This document shows, in pieces, positions 1 to 14,159 of a stretch of 64,000 bases of DNA; position 1 is the stretch's first letter; each line of letters begins with the position of its first letter. This DNA is from Nostoc sp. RI_552 (GTDB taxonomy: Bacteria > Cyanobacteriota > Cyanobacteriia > Cyanobacteriales > Nostocaceae). The notes under the pieces are model-generated. The model ran no database searches and was not told the origin of the DNA. It saw only the letters and a list, made by a program, of their open reading frames with translations. Position numbers and translations under genes: made by a program. Location of the stretch: positions 1-64,000 of the forward strand of contig WGNO01000020.1 of assembly GCA_016124525.1 (NCBI GenBank), read 5' to 3'.

Positions 1-155
1 TAATGAGCCGGGACATAAATAATGAATGGTGCGCGAGGGATTTTCCTATGGGCTATCCCCCACCCTAGGCCAACGTGCATTGGTTGGTAAGCCCTCTCTT
101 AGAGAGTGTATTTCTTAGTGAATGTTAGCAAACAAGTATCGATATACAGAAAAAA
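1..155. other. 5' edge, no gene recognised
   Basis: I find no coding region here. Two short inverted repeats are visible: CCAAC/GTTGG at about 70-87 and CTCTCT/AGAGAG at about 94-106. They could be the end of an upstream transcript or the leader of the DUF2085 gene, but neither has a convincing T-tract. Confidence 0.4.
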
Positions 156-647
156 ATGGCTGAGGTGGTTTTTAAGGAAGAGTTGCAGGTTAATTGGGTG
201 GGTTGGTTTGCTGATTTTCTGTTGATGGGTATGGTTTTCGGCCCGCCTATGGCTCCTTTTTTGGCTGCTTCTGATGTGACTTTGCTGGGCAAGGTTGCGG
301 ACATTATCTATTTCATGGGAAATTATGTGTGTCCGCAGCCTAATATGGGTCTTAATTTAGTAACTCCGTTTATTATGGCTGTGTGTATGCGTTGCTATGG
401 TACTGTTATGGGGTTGCTAATTACTCGGTTGTTATATGGTTTAAGTAGTGGGAAAGGTTTTTACTGGTTAAGTCAATATGGTTGGAATGGTGCTGCCGTG
501 GCTAGTGTGTTTATGATGGCTTATCCTTTGGAGTTGGCTGCTCAGGTTTTCGATTTGTGGATTTTTAATAATTATGTGGTTACACTGTTTGGATTAATTA
601 CTGGTTTGGGGTGGGGTTTGTTTACTATGCCGATTCTGCACAGATAA
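156..647 (+). CDS. DUF2085 family membrane protein
   Basis: A 163-residue protein with four or five hydrophobic segments. It carries the cysteine motif seen in cyanobacterial DUF2085 proteins: a CPQP segment near residue 59 followed about 18 residues later by MAVCMRCYG. The paired cysteines suggest a redox or metal-linked membrane role, but the function of the family is not established. The gene stands alone, ends before a strong hairpin with a T-run, and converges on the amidase gene. No obvious Shine-Dalgarno precedes the ATG; the family match rests on motif recognition. Confidence 0.75.
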   Translation: MAEVVFKEELQVNWVGWFADFLLMGMVFGPPMAPFLAASDVTLLGKVADIIYFMGNYVCPQPNMGLNLVTPFIMAVCMRCYGTVMGLLITRLLYGLSSGKGFYWLSQYGWNGAAVASVFMMAYPLELAAQVFDLWIFNNYVVTLFGLITGLGWGLFTMPILHR

Positions 648-700
648 CAGTATACTGAGCTATTTGTAATTGGTTAACTACAGTCATACACTAAGCAGTT

Positions 701-730
701 CCCCAACTTTTTTAACTAGTTGGGGTTTTA
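701..730 (+). terminator. Intrinsic terminator after the DUF2085 gene
   Basis: CCCCAAC at 701-707 pairs with GTTGGGG at 719-725 and is followed by TTTT. It lies between convergent genes (DUF2085 and amidase), so it may work in both directions. Confidence 0.75.
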
Positions 731-768
731 TGTTCTTTATGCGCTTTTGGGTTTCTGGGTGGGAGTAA

Positions 769-2598
769 TTATTGAGATTTTTTGAACCATTCAACTACTC
801 CCTCAGCTAAGGCTTTGGCTAATTTTTGCTGTTCTGATGATTTTGTTAACCATTCAAATTCTTCGGGATTAATCATAAAACCTAGTTCCAATAGAATTGA
901 TGGGGCGGTATGGGGACGTGTTAGTGCTAGGTTGTTCCAAAATACGCCGTAGTTAGGTCTGTTTAGCTTTTTAACTAGGTGGTTGTGCATGAATATGGCT
1001 AGGCTGTGTGCTTGGGGATGATACCAGAATGTTCCAATTCCTCTGGTGTTCTCGGCATCACCGCTATCGGGTAAGGCGTTGTAATGTATGGAGATGGCGA
1101 TGGTGGGTTCTTCTTGATGTATCATGGCTATGCGATGGCTCAGAGAAACGTCAATATCAGCATTTCTGGTCATGACTACTGTGGCTCCTCTTTTCTCTAG
1201 TTCATGGCGGAATAAGTTTGAGACGACTAGGTTAACTTCTTTTTCTAGGTAACCTGTTGGTCCTGCTGCTCCTGTTTCTTTGCCACCATGTCCGGGGTCT
1301 AGTAGAATTTTGATGCCAGATAAGGGTTTTAGTGTTTGCTGTTTTATTTTTGGGGGATGACGTAGGGTTAAAATTAGGGTTGTTTTTTCGTATCTCAGCT
1401 TATATCCCCACTGTTGAGCTTTTTTAAGTTTAAAGGTGTATTGCACTTGTTCGGGGGCTATCTGCTGCCAATCTAGGCGAGAAATTAGGGTGTCATCATC
1501 TAGGCGAATTGTGTCGGTTTGGGCGGTGGTGTTGTAAAGTGTGAGGGTGAATTTATGTTCGCTCTGTTGCACGCTGAGGGGTACGGGAACTTGTAGAGGA
1601 AAAAGTATTTCTGTGGCTGTGGGATGTAGGCGATATCCGATGCTACGAATTGTTGTGCGTGGTGGGATGGTGTTTGGTAATAGGCGAGTTTCTTTGTTGT
1701 TAATCCAGCCGCCATAGTCTAGGCGTAACCATTCACCTTCTCTGGCTGTGATTGATGCTTGTGTGCCTTTGGGGAGTGGGGTGAGTCGGGAATATTCGGT
1801 TCCAGGGCCTGTACGGGCTATGCCTGCTTCTGCTATTACTTCTGTATGTTGTAAGTTTGAGGGTGAAAGGATTTGAATTTTGCCTTTTCCTGGTTGGGTT
1901 ATAGTTTGGTTGTTGATTGTGAGTTGAAAGTTTGGTTTGCCTAGGTCTATGGTGTTGGTGGCAGGGTTGATGTTTTTACTGTCATTTAATGTTGGGGAAG
2001 GGGGTGGTTGAATTGTGGTGCAATGCTGATATTTTCCTGGGATGGTTTGGGGGATGGGCTGGTTTTGTTCTGTGAGTGCGGCTAAATTACTGGGTAGACT
2101 TACTTGTTGAGGTTGGGGTGCAAGGGGGATGGTTTGATTGGCTAGGTTGACGGATACTCTGGCTTTGGGGGGTGCGATGGCGCTAAAACAAATTAATTCT
2201 CCTGGTAGTCTGGCTATGTCGGTTGCTGGAATGAGGGAATCTTTGGCGAAGGCTAATTCTTGGGGTGATTCGGGCTGTGTGGAATGCCTTGTGACTTGAA
2301 TTTTTAGTTCTTGGTTTTGGTGACGTACAGTAAAGAGATTCTCTCCTAACTGTAAGGGAAAACTTGGGGCAAAATGTCCTGCTTGACTACGGTTAATTGG
2401 CTTACCATTGATGAGAACCTGTCCATTTGGCGGTGCTGTTCCAATCAAGAATATTTTTTCTGCTTTTGTTTGGTGGTTGTTTGGGGGATAAACAACCAAA
2501 AGTGATACTGGCTTGCTTGGCGTAGCCATTGCTGCCAATCCTACTACAGAGGAGGTGACGATCAACGCTAATATTACTAGTCTTAGAAGTTTTTTCAC
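769..2598 (-). CDS. N-acetylmuramoyl-L-alanine amidase (AmiC/Amidase_3 type)
   Basis: Secreted peptidoglycan amidase, about 609 residues from the preferred GTG start at 2598. That start gives a clean signal peptide (MKKLLRLVILALIV...). An upstream TTG at 2640 would add an unlikely Cys-rich leader. The central part includes a bacterial SH3-like segment (ARTGPGTEYSRLTPLPKG) and an AMIN-like beta region. The C-terminal Amidase_3 domain has the zinc-site motifs DPGHGG, a Glu in KEVNLVV, SIHYNA and LLELGF. In the family it cleaves the MurNAc-L-Ala bond; in filamentous cyanobacteria AmiC enzymes also drill septal nanopores. That last role is only inference here. Divergent from pyrG, whose ATG is 90 bp away. 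Confidence 0.88.
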   Translation of the reverse strand: MKKLLRLVILALIVTSSVVGLAAMATPSKPVSLLVVYPPNNHQTKAEKIFLIGTAPPNGQVLINGKPINRSQAGHFAPSFPLQLGENLFTVRHQNQELKIQVTRHSTQPESPQELAFAKDSLIPATDIARLPGELICFSAIAPPKARVSVNLANQTIPLAPQPQQVSLPSNLAALTEQNQPIPQTIPGKYQHCTTIQPPPSPTLNDSKNINPATNTIDLGKPNFQLTINNQTITQPGKGKIQILSPSNLQHTEVIAEAGIARTGPGTEYSRLTPLPKGTQASITAREGEWLRLDYGGWINNKETRLLPNTIPPRTTIRSIGYRLHPTATEILFPLQVPVPLSVQQSEHKFTLTLYNTTAQTDTIRLDDDTLISRLDWQQIAPEQVQYTFKLKKAQQWGYKLRYEKTTLILTLRHPPKIKQQTLKPLSGIKILLDPGHGGKETGAAGPTGYLEKEVNLVVSNLFRHELEKRGATVVMTRNADIDVSLSHRIAMIHQEEPTIAISIHYNALPDSGDAENTRGIGTFWYHPQAHSLAIFMHNHLVKKLNRPNYGVFWNNLALTRPHTAPSILLELGFMINPEEFEWLTKSSEQQKLAKALAEGVVEWFKKSQ

Positions 2599-2658
2599 GA
2601 CAACAGCACAAAATGTTTTACCACAGCGACTGTGGCACAATGACGGGATGTTCTTTGA

Positions 2659-4326
<1,668 letters not shown>

Positions 4327-4328
4327 AT

Positions 4329-4369
4329 AATTCAAAACTCAAGAAAATAACTTTTTTGAGTTTTGAATT
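4329..4369 (+). terminator. Long inverted repeat after pyrG
   Basis: AATTCAAAACTCAA at 4329-4342 is perfectly complementary to TTGAGTTTTGAATT at 4356-4369, with a T-rich loop. It starts three bases after the pyrG stop. No strong T-tract follows, so it may be a weak terminator or an mRNA-stabilising hairpin. Confidence 0.6.
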
Positions 4370-4405
4370 GGTGACTAGCAATGTTCACTCAAGGGTTGAA
4401 GATAT

Positions 4406-4708
4406 TTGCCGTTATGTGTAGGGTGCATCATTTATAAATTTGAAACTCAAGGAGATTTTGTGGGGTACTGGGTGAAAATCCTTGATGATAGGAAGAAATA
4501 TGTGGTCAATTTTGACTATGTTAATGTTTTTTGTTATGAAAATAAGGCCAGGATTACTTTTTGGTTCCCTGATTCGGCTATTCCTATTGTCCTTAATCCC
4601 AAAAGTAATTTAGATGACTACGAAAAAATTATAGAACATATAGAATATTTAACTGGGTTACAAGTAGGAATTGGTCAGTGGCTGAAAATTACTTACGAGC
4701 GGAATTAA
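4406..4708 (+). CDS. Small protein of unknown function (copy 1 of a tandem pair)
   Basis: A 100-residue soluble, unrecognised protein. Its C-terminal half contains RITFWFPDSAIPIVLNPKSN, which is repeated in degenerate form immediately downstream. No signal peptide or membrane segment. The first residues (MPLCVGC...) may not be native; an alternative in-frame start is possible further in. The ITFW...IPI...NP...SN pattern shared by both copies suggests the fold was under selection at some time. No function assigned. Confidence 0.5.
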   Translation: MPLCVGCIIYKFETQGDFVGYWVKILDDRKKYVVNFDYVNVFCYENKARITFWFPDSAIPIVLNPKSNLDDYEKIIEHIEYLTGLQVGIGQWLKITYERN

Positions 4709-4882
4709 TATATTATTGATCTCACCTGTATTAGTTCCTTTTGTCAAAAAGCTAATGACAGGATAACATTTTGGTCAGCTGATGGCACTATCCCGATTAT
4801 TATTAATCCAGTGAGTAATCCAGATTCTTATCAAAAAGTTTTAAAATTTTTAGAAAAGTCAAATGGATATTCTTTTTCTTAA
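4709..4882 (+). pseudogene. Decayed second copy of the 4406 gene
   Basis: Directly after the TAA of the upstream gene, the same reading frame continues for 57 codons to a TAA at 4880. The translation begins YIIDLTCISSFCQKANDRIT and then FWSADGTIPIIINPVSN. It aligns without gaps, from its first residue, to YVVNFDYVNVFCYENKARIT and FWFPDSAIPIVLNPKSN of copy 1. It lacks a start codon and the N-terminal third. It is a truncated tandem duplicate, or a C-terminal extension cut off by one stop codon. Confidence 0.7.
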
Positions 4883-4913
4883 TTTTCAACAGTATAAATG
4901 TTCAGGAGTTTGT

Positions 4914-4941
4914 TGCCTGTTCCTTATTCCCTGCTCCCTGC
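4914..4941. repeat. STRR-type heptamer repeat
   Basis: CCTGTTCCTTATTCCCTGCT and following bases repeat a TTCCCTR-like heptamer unit. Such short tandem repeats are common between genes in Nostocales. Confidence 0.5.
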
Positions 4942-4962
4942 TTAATGTTTGTTTGTGCCGAT

Positions 4963-5949
4963 TTAGAGTTGTGGAGGATTATAGTTTATAGTTGGGTTAT
5001 GGTTGGACTGGGGAAAAGATGGTGACTTGCTAAGGAGTAATGATGATGCTAATTTGGCAGCACCCACCATTCCCGCCGAGTTACCTAATTTTGCTGGTAA
5101 AATTTGTAAGTCGATGCGAGATGTGGGCATGACTCGCTGCTCCAGTTCTATCTTTAATGTGGGAAAAAAAAATTCAAAGCTGGCACTTATACCACCACCA
5201 ATAATAATTGCTTGGGGTGTTAAAACGTAAATTAAGCTAGCTAAACCAATGCCCAAGTTTCTACCATATTCTTGCCAAAAAGTCAATGCACACTGGTCTC
5301 CTGCTGCGGCGAGTGCGCCTAATTCGGCTGGTTCTTTACCTGTGCGGCGACGAATTGCTGTAATTGAAGTATACTGTTCTAAAGAACCAGAGTTGCCACT
5401 TTTACATATAGGGCCATGGGGGTTAAAGGTAATTAAACCTAGTTCTCCGGCTGCGCCTTGGTGTCCCACGAATAGTTGGCCGTTGAGAATAATCGCACCA
5501 CCAACGCCAGTACCTAAGGTCAATAAAATTAGATTGTGAAAGTGGCGACCAGCACCCAGCCAAGATTCCGCTAGTCCCGCACAGTTGGCATCGTTAGCAA
5601 TAACGGTTGGTTTACCTGTTTTGGTTTCTAACCAGTCTGCTAAAGGCACGTTTTGCCATCCTGGTAAGTTGATGGCAACTTGAGCAATGCGTCCGGTTTT
5701 ATCAGCCGGTCCAGGAGTACCCACACCAATGGCTACAGCTTGATTATACGGGTCAATTTGAGCGATGGCATCTACCATTGCAGCTAGAACTGCTTCTGGT
5801 GTAGATGGTTGGGGGGTTGCTACGGTCAATGATTGTAGGCAAGTACCATCGGGTCGGAATCGTCCCAGCTTAATGGCTGTTCCCCCTACATCAATACCAA
5901 TTAATTGTGAATTAACTAATTGTGAATTAACCACTTGGAAAAATATCAA
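4963..5949 (-). CDS. ROK family sugar kinase (glucokinase-like)
   Basis: A 328-residue ROK-fold kinase, probably phosphorylating glucose or a related sugar. The N-terminal ATP phosphate loop is IGIDVGGTAIKLG, the catalytic-Asp region is IANDANCAGLAE, and a second nucleotide motif is LGTGVGGAIILNG. The ROK zinc motif (normally CxCGxxGCxE) reads CKSGNSGSLE, so most zinc ligands are missing. The start is uncertain: ATG at 5949 and a GTG just downstream both fall before a duplicated VNSQL encoded by a 15-bp tandem repeat (5903-5932). Downstream of, and co-directional with, the ABC permease gene at 6179. Confidence 0.82.
   Translation of the reverse strand: MIFFQVVNSQLVNSQLIGIDVGGTAIKLGRFRPDGTCLQSLTVATPQPSTPEAVLAAMVDAIAQIDPYNQAVAIGVGTPGPADKTGRIAQVAINLPGWQNVPLADWLETKTGKPTVIANDANCAGLAESWLGAGRHFHNLILLTLGTGVGGAIILNGQLFVGHQGAAGELGLITFNPHGPICKSGNSGSLEQYTSITAIRRRTGKEPAELGALAAAGDQCALTFWQEYGRNLGIGLASLIYVLTPQAIIIGGGISASFEFFFPTLKIELEQRVMPTSRIDLQILPAKLGNSAGMVGAAKLASSLLLSKSPSFPQSNHNPTINYNPPQL
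5903..5932. repeat. 15-bp tandem duplication inside the ROK kinase N-terminus
   Basis: AATTGTGAATTAACT (5903-5917) is followed by AATTGTGAATTAACC (5918-5932). On the minus strand this writes VNSQL twice at the start of the ROK kinase, in frame. Confidence 0.8.
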
Positions 5950-6118
5950 AATGAATTTTGGGGCTTGGGCGGCATTGATTATCAGTAACCCTTACTGAAT
6001 GAAAACTCACTGATTTGTGCCCAGCTGTGATGGGTGCACCTTGTAACAAACCGGACAGGGCTATGGATAGCATAAACCCGCCAGTTGCGGCGGCAATTAG
6101 AGAAATATTATCTTTCAC
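5927..6118 (-). CDS. Possible small membrane peptide
   Basis: A 63-codon frame with a GTG start whose first 30 residues (MKDNISLIAAATGGFMLSIA...) form one plausible membrane helix. It overlaps the 5' end of the ROK kinase by 23 bp. The ribosome site is weak (AACCTAGA). I do not recognise the family. It could be a small real gene or chance; low confidence. Confidence 0.3.
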   Translation of the reverse strand: MKDNISLIAAATGGFMLSIALSGLLQGAPITAGHKSVSFHSVRVTDNQCRPSPKIHFDIFPSG

Positions 6119-6178
6119 TCTAGGTTCTATGTAATAACTTCAAAAATATTTAGACGGGGAATTGGTCAATAAGATTCA

Positions 6179-7078
6179 CTAATTTTTGATTACTCTATTT
6201 TCTCGTCGTAATCGAGGATGGACAAACTCGTTTAGCCCTTCACCAAGTAGTGATAACCCCACTACCATCAATGTCATTGCTAAACCTGGAAAGAGGGTAG
6301 TCCACCAAATACCTGTGGGTAGGGCTTCTAATGCTTGTCTTAAGTCGTGTCCCCATTCTGGTACTTCTTCCGGAAGTCCTAGCCCCAAAAAGCCTAAACC
6401 TCCTAAGACTAAAATTGCATCGGCGGCGTTGAGGGTAAATAATACGGGCACACTTTGAATGACGTTAAAAAATAGATAGCGAGAAAGTACTACCCAAGTA
6501 GAAGCACCCATAGCTTGAGCTGCTTGAATAAATACTTCTGTTTTGACACTGACTGTGTGATTACGGACAAGACGATAATATTGGGGAATGTAGGCAATGC
6601 TAATGGCGATAGCGGCGTTCAAGATTCCTCTGCCTACGACAAAGGCTAGTGTTACGGAAAGGAGCAGCCCTGGTAAGGTATAGATACTATCCATAGCAAA
6701 TAGCAATACCTGGTCTAATTTACCGCCGATGTAGCCACTCACCATACCTAAAGGCACACCAATAATCATACTCATTGTTGTAGCTAAAATTACTACTTTT
6801 AGGGCTACCTGACTACCAAACAATGTGCGGGAAAATACATCGTGTCCCAGGCGACTCGTACCAAACCAATATTTGGCTGATGGTGGTTCTTGAATGGGGT
6901 TAGACAAGAACTCTTTGGGGTTTTGCAACCATCCCCAGGCTTGGAACAAAGGAGCGAAGAATGCGAAGAACAGGAAAAATAGGGTAATGACTATGCCAAT
7001 GAGCATTAATTTTTGGGAAAGATTGGGATTTTGGGCGAGACGTAAAAATCTCGGTAGCTGAGGTTTAGTTATAGCCAT
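6179..7078 (-). CDS. ABC transporter permease, DppC/OppC type
   Basis: Inner-membrane permease of 299 residues, of the peptide/nickel ABC class. It shows the family N-terminal membrane helix, then the periplasmic segment FGTSRLGHDVFSRTLFGSQV. The cytoplasmic EAA-like loop is EVFIQAAQAMGASTWVVLSR, and the C-terminal motif is GLSLLGEGLNEFVHPR. Five or six hydrophobic helices are visible. No partner permease, ATPase or binding protein is adjacent, which is common in cyanobacteria. The substrate cannot be told from sequence. A HIP1 site (GCGATCGC) sits just upstream at 7081. Confidence 0.88.
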   Translation of the reverse strand: MAITKPQLPRFLRLAQNPNLSQKLMLIGIVITLFFLFFAFFAPLFQAWGWLQNPKEFLSNPIQEPPSAKYWFGTSRLGHDVFSRTLFGSQVALKVVILATTMSMIIGVPLGMVSGYIGGKLDQVLLFAMDSIYTLPGLLLSVTLAFVVGRGILNAAIAISIAYIPQYYRLVRNHTVSVKTEVFIQAAQAMGASTWVVLSRYLFFNVIQSVPVLFTLNAADAILVLGGLGFLGLGLPEEVPEWGHDLRQALEALPTGIWWTTLFPGLAMTLMVVGLSLLGEGLNEFVHPRLRRENRVIKN

Positions 7079-7289
7079 AAGCGATCGCGTGCATAAAGCA
7101 AGATACTATTTTACAGGGTATGATGAGTTAGTTTTAAGCTTAGGATTTTCTAGACAAATCTATACTTATATAGACAAAAATTAATTTTTCTTGACTTAAA
7201 AAAGTAAGTATTTGATACATAATTGGTTCTAATTTTCATTAGAGGCCAGGAGGGAAAGTAGACAAGCCACTTTCCCTCGTCCCTACTTA

Positions 7290-11359
<4,070 letters not shown>

Positions 11360-11698
11360 ATGGTCAAAATCCAGTTTTCTAGAGGTCTTGACGAAAAAGT
11401 AATTCCAGAGGTACGTCTGACGAGATCGCGGAGTGGCGATACTGGTACAGCAACGTTTATCTTTACAAATCCGCAAATATTGGCGCAAGGAAGTACTGAA
11501 GATATTACTGGGATGTATTTAATTGACGAAGAAGGAGAAATAGTAACCCGCGAAGTTAAGGGTCGATTTGTTAACGGTAAACCAGAAGCCCTAGAAGCAG
11601 TTCATCTGATGAAATCTGCGGAAGAATGGGATCGGTTTATGCGTTTTATGAAACGGTATGCTGAAGAAAATGGTTTAGAATTTAACAAGGCTGACTAG
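11360..11698 (+). CDS. psb28: Photosystem II assembly protein Psb28
   Basis: A 112-residue soluble protein that binds the cytoplasmic face of CP47/PSII assembly intermediates in cyanobacteria. The whole length matches the family: [20 protein letters not shown] at the start, [10 protein letters not shown], the [19 protein letters not shown] core, and [20 protein letters not shown] at the end. Full length. Divergent from ntrC and followed by moaB. Confidence 0.95.
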   Translation: MVKIQFSRGLDEKVIPEVRLTRSRSGDTGTATFIFTNPQILAQGSTEDITGMYLIDEEGEIVTREVKGRFVNGKPEALEAVHLMKSAEEWDRFMRFMKRYAEENGLEFNKAD

Positions 11699-11801
11699 AT
11701 GGTATGGATATCGGCTTAATTCAAATATCTGTCTTCTAAAATTTGTGTAGGGACGATTTTGCAGTTGTCTCTACATCTCCTAATTGCAATGTTGATGGTC
11801 T

Positions 11802-12338
11802 ATGGCGGAATTTTCTCCCTATTCTTTACATCTAGTGTATAAACAAACACACTCAGATTCAGCAGTCAAGATTGTCACTTGTGCTGTCGTGACAGTGAGT
11901 GACACTCGTTCTCCAGAAACTGATAAAAGTGGTAAGCTGATTCAGGAGTTGGTGGTTGCTGCTAATCATGTTGTCGGAGCATACACAATCATCAAAGATG
12001 AGCCGACGCAAATTCAAGAACACATAGAACGACTGGGTAAAAATCCTGGTTTAGATGTATTTATCTTGAATGGTGGTACTGGTATCGCCCCTAGAGATGC
12101 TACCTATGATGCTGTTGAGAAATTATTAGAAAGAATTTTACCTGGATTTGGAGAGTTGTTTCGATTTTTGAGTTATCAAGAAATTGGTTCACGTGCCATG
12201 GCTTCTAGGGCTGTGGCCGGGGTTTATGTAAATAAATTAATCTTCTGTCTTCCGGGTTCTAGTAATGCTGTGCGAATGGGGATGGAAAAGCTGATTTTGC
12301 CGGAATTATCTCACTTGGTTAGTCAGATGCGAATTTGA
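11802..12338 (+). CDS. moaB: Molybdenum cofactor biosynthesis protein MoaB/Mog family
   Basis: A 178-residue molybdopterin-binding fold protein (MPT adenylyltransferase-like). Motifs: VVTVSDTRSPETDKSG near the N-terminus, the phosphate/molybdopterin loop LNGGTGIAPRDATYDAVE, and FCLPGSSNAVRMGMEKLILP at the C-terminus. It would feed molybdenum cofactor to enzymes such as nitrate reductase. Full length; no other moa gene is nearby. Confidence 0.9.
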   Translation: MAEFSPYSLHLVYKQTHSDSAVKIVTCAVVTVSDTRSPETDKSGKLIQELVVAANHVVGAYTIIKDEPTQIQEHIERLGKNPGLDVFILNGGTGIAPRDATYDAVEKLLERILPGFGELFRFLSYQEIGSRAMASRAVAGVYVNKLIFCLPGSSNAVRMGMEKLILPELSHLVSQMRI

Positions 12339-12347
12339 CACGAAAAA

Positions 12348-12368
12348 AACCTCCCATTGAGGAGGGTT
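12348..12368. terminator. Bidirectional terminator between moaB and mraY
   Basis: CCTCC at 12350-12354 pairs with GGAGG at 12361-12365 around a CATTGA loop. An A-run lies on the left and T-rich sequence on the right, so it can serve both convergent genes. Confidence 0.65.
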
Positions 12369-12413
12369 GGGCTTGTTGAATTGATTTTAAGATTTTTAAA
12401 ACCTTAAAAAATC

Positions 12414-13532
12414 TTAAAATGGTGCCATTGTTAAACAAATGATTGCTAAGAGGGAAGCTATTACGTAAAATATGGCTACTACTTGTAATTCTGACCACCC
12501 GCTCAATTCTAAGTGATGGTGTAAGGGAGCCATCTTAAATAAACGTTTACCTTTACCATCAGGGCTTTTGGTGGCTTTGTAATAACTTACTTGAGCTATC
12601 ACTGAAAGGGTTTCCACAAAGAAGATTCCACTGAGGATAAATAGCGCTACTAAACTATTAGTTAGTAATGCAACTGCGGCTAAAGCGCCTCCTAATGCTA
12701 AGGAACCAGTGTCACCCATGAAGACACGGGCTGGGTTGCGGTTATGGGCTAAAAAACCTAAGCAACCACCACTTAATGCAGCACAAAAAACCATCAATTC
12801 AGGGTAACTTGGGGCAATGATAGCGCCTAAGGCCAGTAAAGCAATGGCTACGGTTCCTGCTGCTAAACCGTCAACACCATCGGTTAGATTGGTAGCGTTA
12901 CTTTCTGCTACCAGGACAAAGCCGGCCAAGGGCCAAAATAAAAATCCTAAAGGTATTGCAAAAGTTACCCAGGGTAAGGCAATGTTTGTTAGGTGAGAAT
13001 GTTCAGTAAACATCAGCCACAGACAAAACAGGGTAGCAAATCCAATTTGCAAAGCCAGTTTCATCTTGGGGGATATACCTTTATTTGATTTGCGGCGCAG
13101 AATTTGCCAATCATCTAGCCAACCGATTAATCCGTAACTTAAAGTTAAAGCCGAGACAGCAAGCACTTCTGTGGCAAAGTTGGACAATAGGCAGGCGATG
13201 GCTACAGCTAGAGGTATAAAAAATATACCTCCCATGGTTGGTGTACCAGCTTTTTTCAAATGGGCTTGGGGTCCATCTTCGCGGATAATTTGCCCGGTTT
13301 TTAGTGCTTGCAGTACTGGTATGACTGCAAAGCCGATTACAGATGAACTGACGGTACAGAGCAGCAATGGTAAAGTCAGTGATATGCTTTGCCAAGGGGT
13401 TCTGTTGGCTAACCAATCTAGTATCAATGCTGTAAAAGTCAGGGCTGCAAGTAAACTGGTAGCTAATCCAATTCCGGAAATGTTTAATCCTTGGTTAGGA
13501 GACAATTTAGCGTCCACGGAAATTCCCTTCAC
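12414..13532 (-). CDS. mraY: Phospho-N-acetylmuramoyl-pentapeptide transferase
   Basis: Membrane enzyme that makes lipid I from UDP-MurNAc-pentapeptide and undecaprenyl phosphate. At 372 residues it is full length with about ten membrane helices. Family motifs are present: GTPTMGGIFF, the catalytic NATNLTDGVDGLA, FMGDTGSLALGG and APLHHHLELSGW. Essential for peptidoglycan. It is not in a dcw cluster, as is usual in cyanobacteria. Confidence 0.95.
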   Translation of the reverse strand: MKGISVDAKLSPNQGLNISGIGLATSLLAALTFTALILDWLANRTPWQSISLTLPLLLCTVSSSVIGFAVIPVLQALKTGQIIREDGPQAHLKKAGTPTMGGIFFIPLAVAIACLLSNFATEVLAVSALTLSYGLIGWLDDWQILRRKSNKGISPKMKLALQIGFATLFCLWLMFTEHSHLTNIALPWVTFAIPLGFLFWPLAGFVLVAESNATNLTDGVDGLAAGTVAIALLALGAIIAPSYPELMVFCAALSGGCLGFLAHNRNPARVFMGDTGSLALGGALAAVALLTNSLVALFILSGIFFVETLSVIAQVSYYKATKSPDGKGKRLFKMAPLHHHLELSGWSELQVVAIFYVIASLLAIICLTMAPF

Positions 13533-13682
13533 TCCACACTGTTAAAATTGAACTATGAGAACAATAGATATTAGTTAGTACTGCATGGCAAAAATCAATA
13601 GATGTTTGATATGTTTGGATATAACAAAAGGGTTTTCAATTTTGACTCCTGCGCTGCTGTACTCGTCTTCAGTGTCCATAGA

Positions 13683-13922
13683 CTAATCTTCGTCTAAACT
13701 AACTTCACTGTCGTCATCTATATCAAAATCCTCCATTCCGTCTTCTGCACTCAGAAACTCTGATATTTCTTCTTCTTGTTCCATGAAACCCGGTTCTTGA
13801 ACGGTGCGGGCTACCAGGCGACCTTGAAGTTGCAACCAGTCCAACATGGAAGATTCTTGCTTTAATGGGATGACTGGTGCGCGTTGATTGCGGGGTTGTT
13901 CGCTGATGGGAGAATTTAGCAT
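13683..13922 (-). CDS. DUF3134 family small acidic protein
   Basis: A 79-residue protein with a basic/neutral N-terminal half (QPRNQRAPVIPLKQES, then SMLDWLQLQGRLVAR) and a very acidic tail (MEDFDIDDDSEVSLDED). This is the pattern I associate with cyanobacterial DUF3134. The function is unknown. It is monocistronic with about 150 bp to mraY downstream. Confidence 0.7.
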   Translation of the reverse strand: MLNSPISEQPRNQRAPVIPLKQESSMLDWLQLQGRLVARTVQEPGFMEQEEEISEFLSAEDGMEDFDIDDDSEVSLDED

Positions 13923-14159
13923 ATGTACAAAAACACAAAGACGTTTATGGAACTTGACATTAAGAAGTCTATCACTGACAACGGATAATTTAATTATTCA
14001 TTCGACTCAAGGTTTAATAAATCCGTAAGCTGATGGAAATATTTTGTTTGATAGTGGTGGTATCTGAAATAAATTTTTGGTGTTTTGTAAGCCTCTATAC
14101 ATAGGATATTAATATTAACTTAGAGTAGATGAGTTTTGAGACTTTTTGAGGTAGGGACG

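Noticed and set aside
13171-13545. A 124-codon frame antisense to mraY
   Set aside because: A shadow of the strongly conserved mraY coding sequence.
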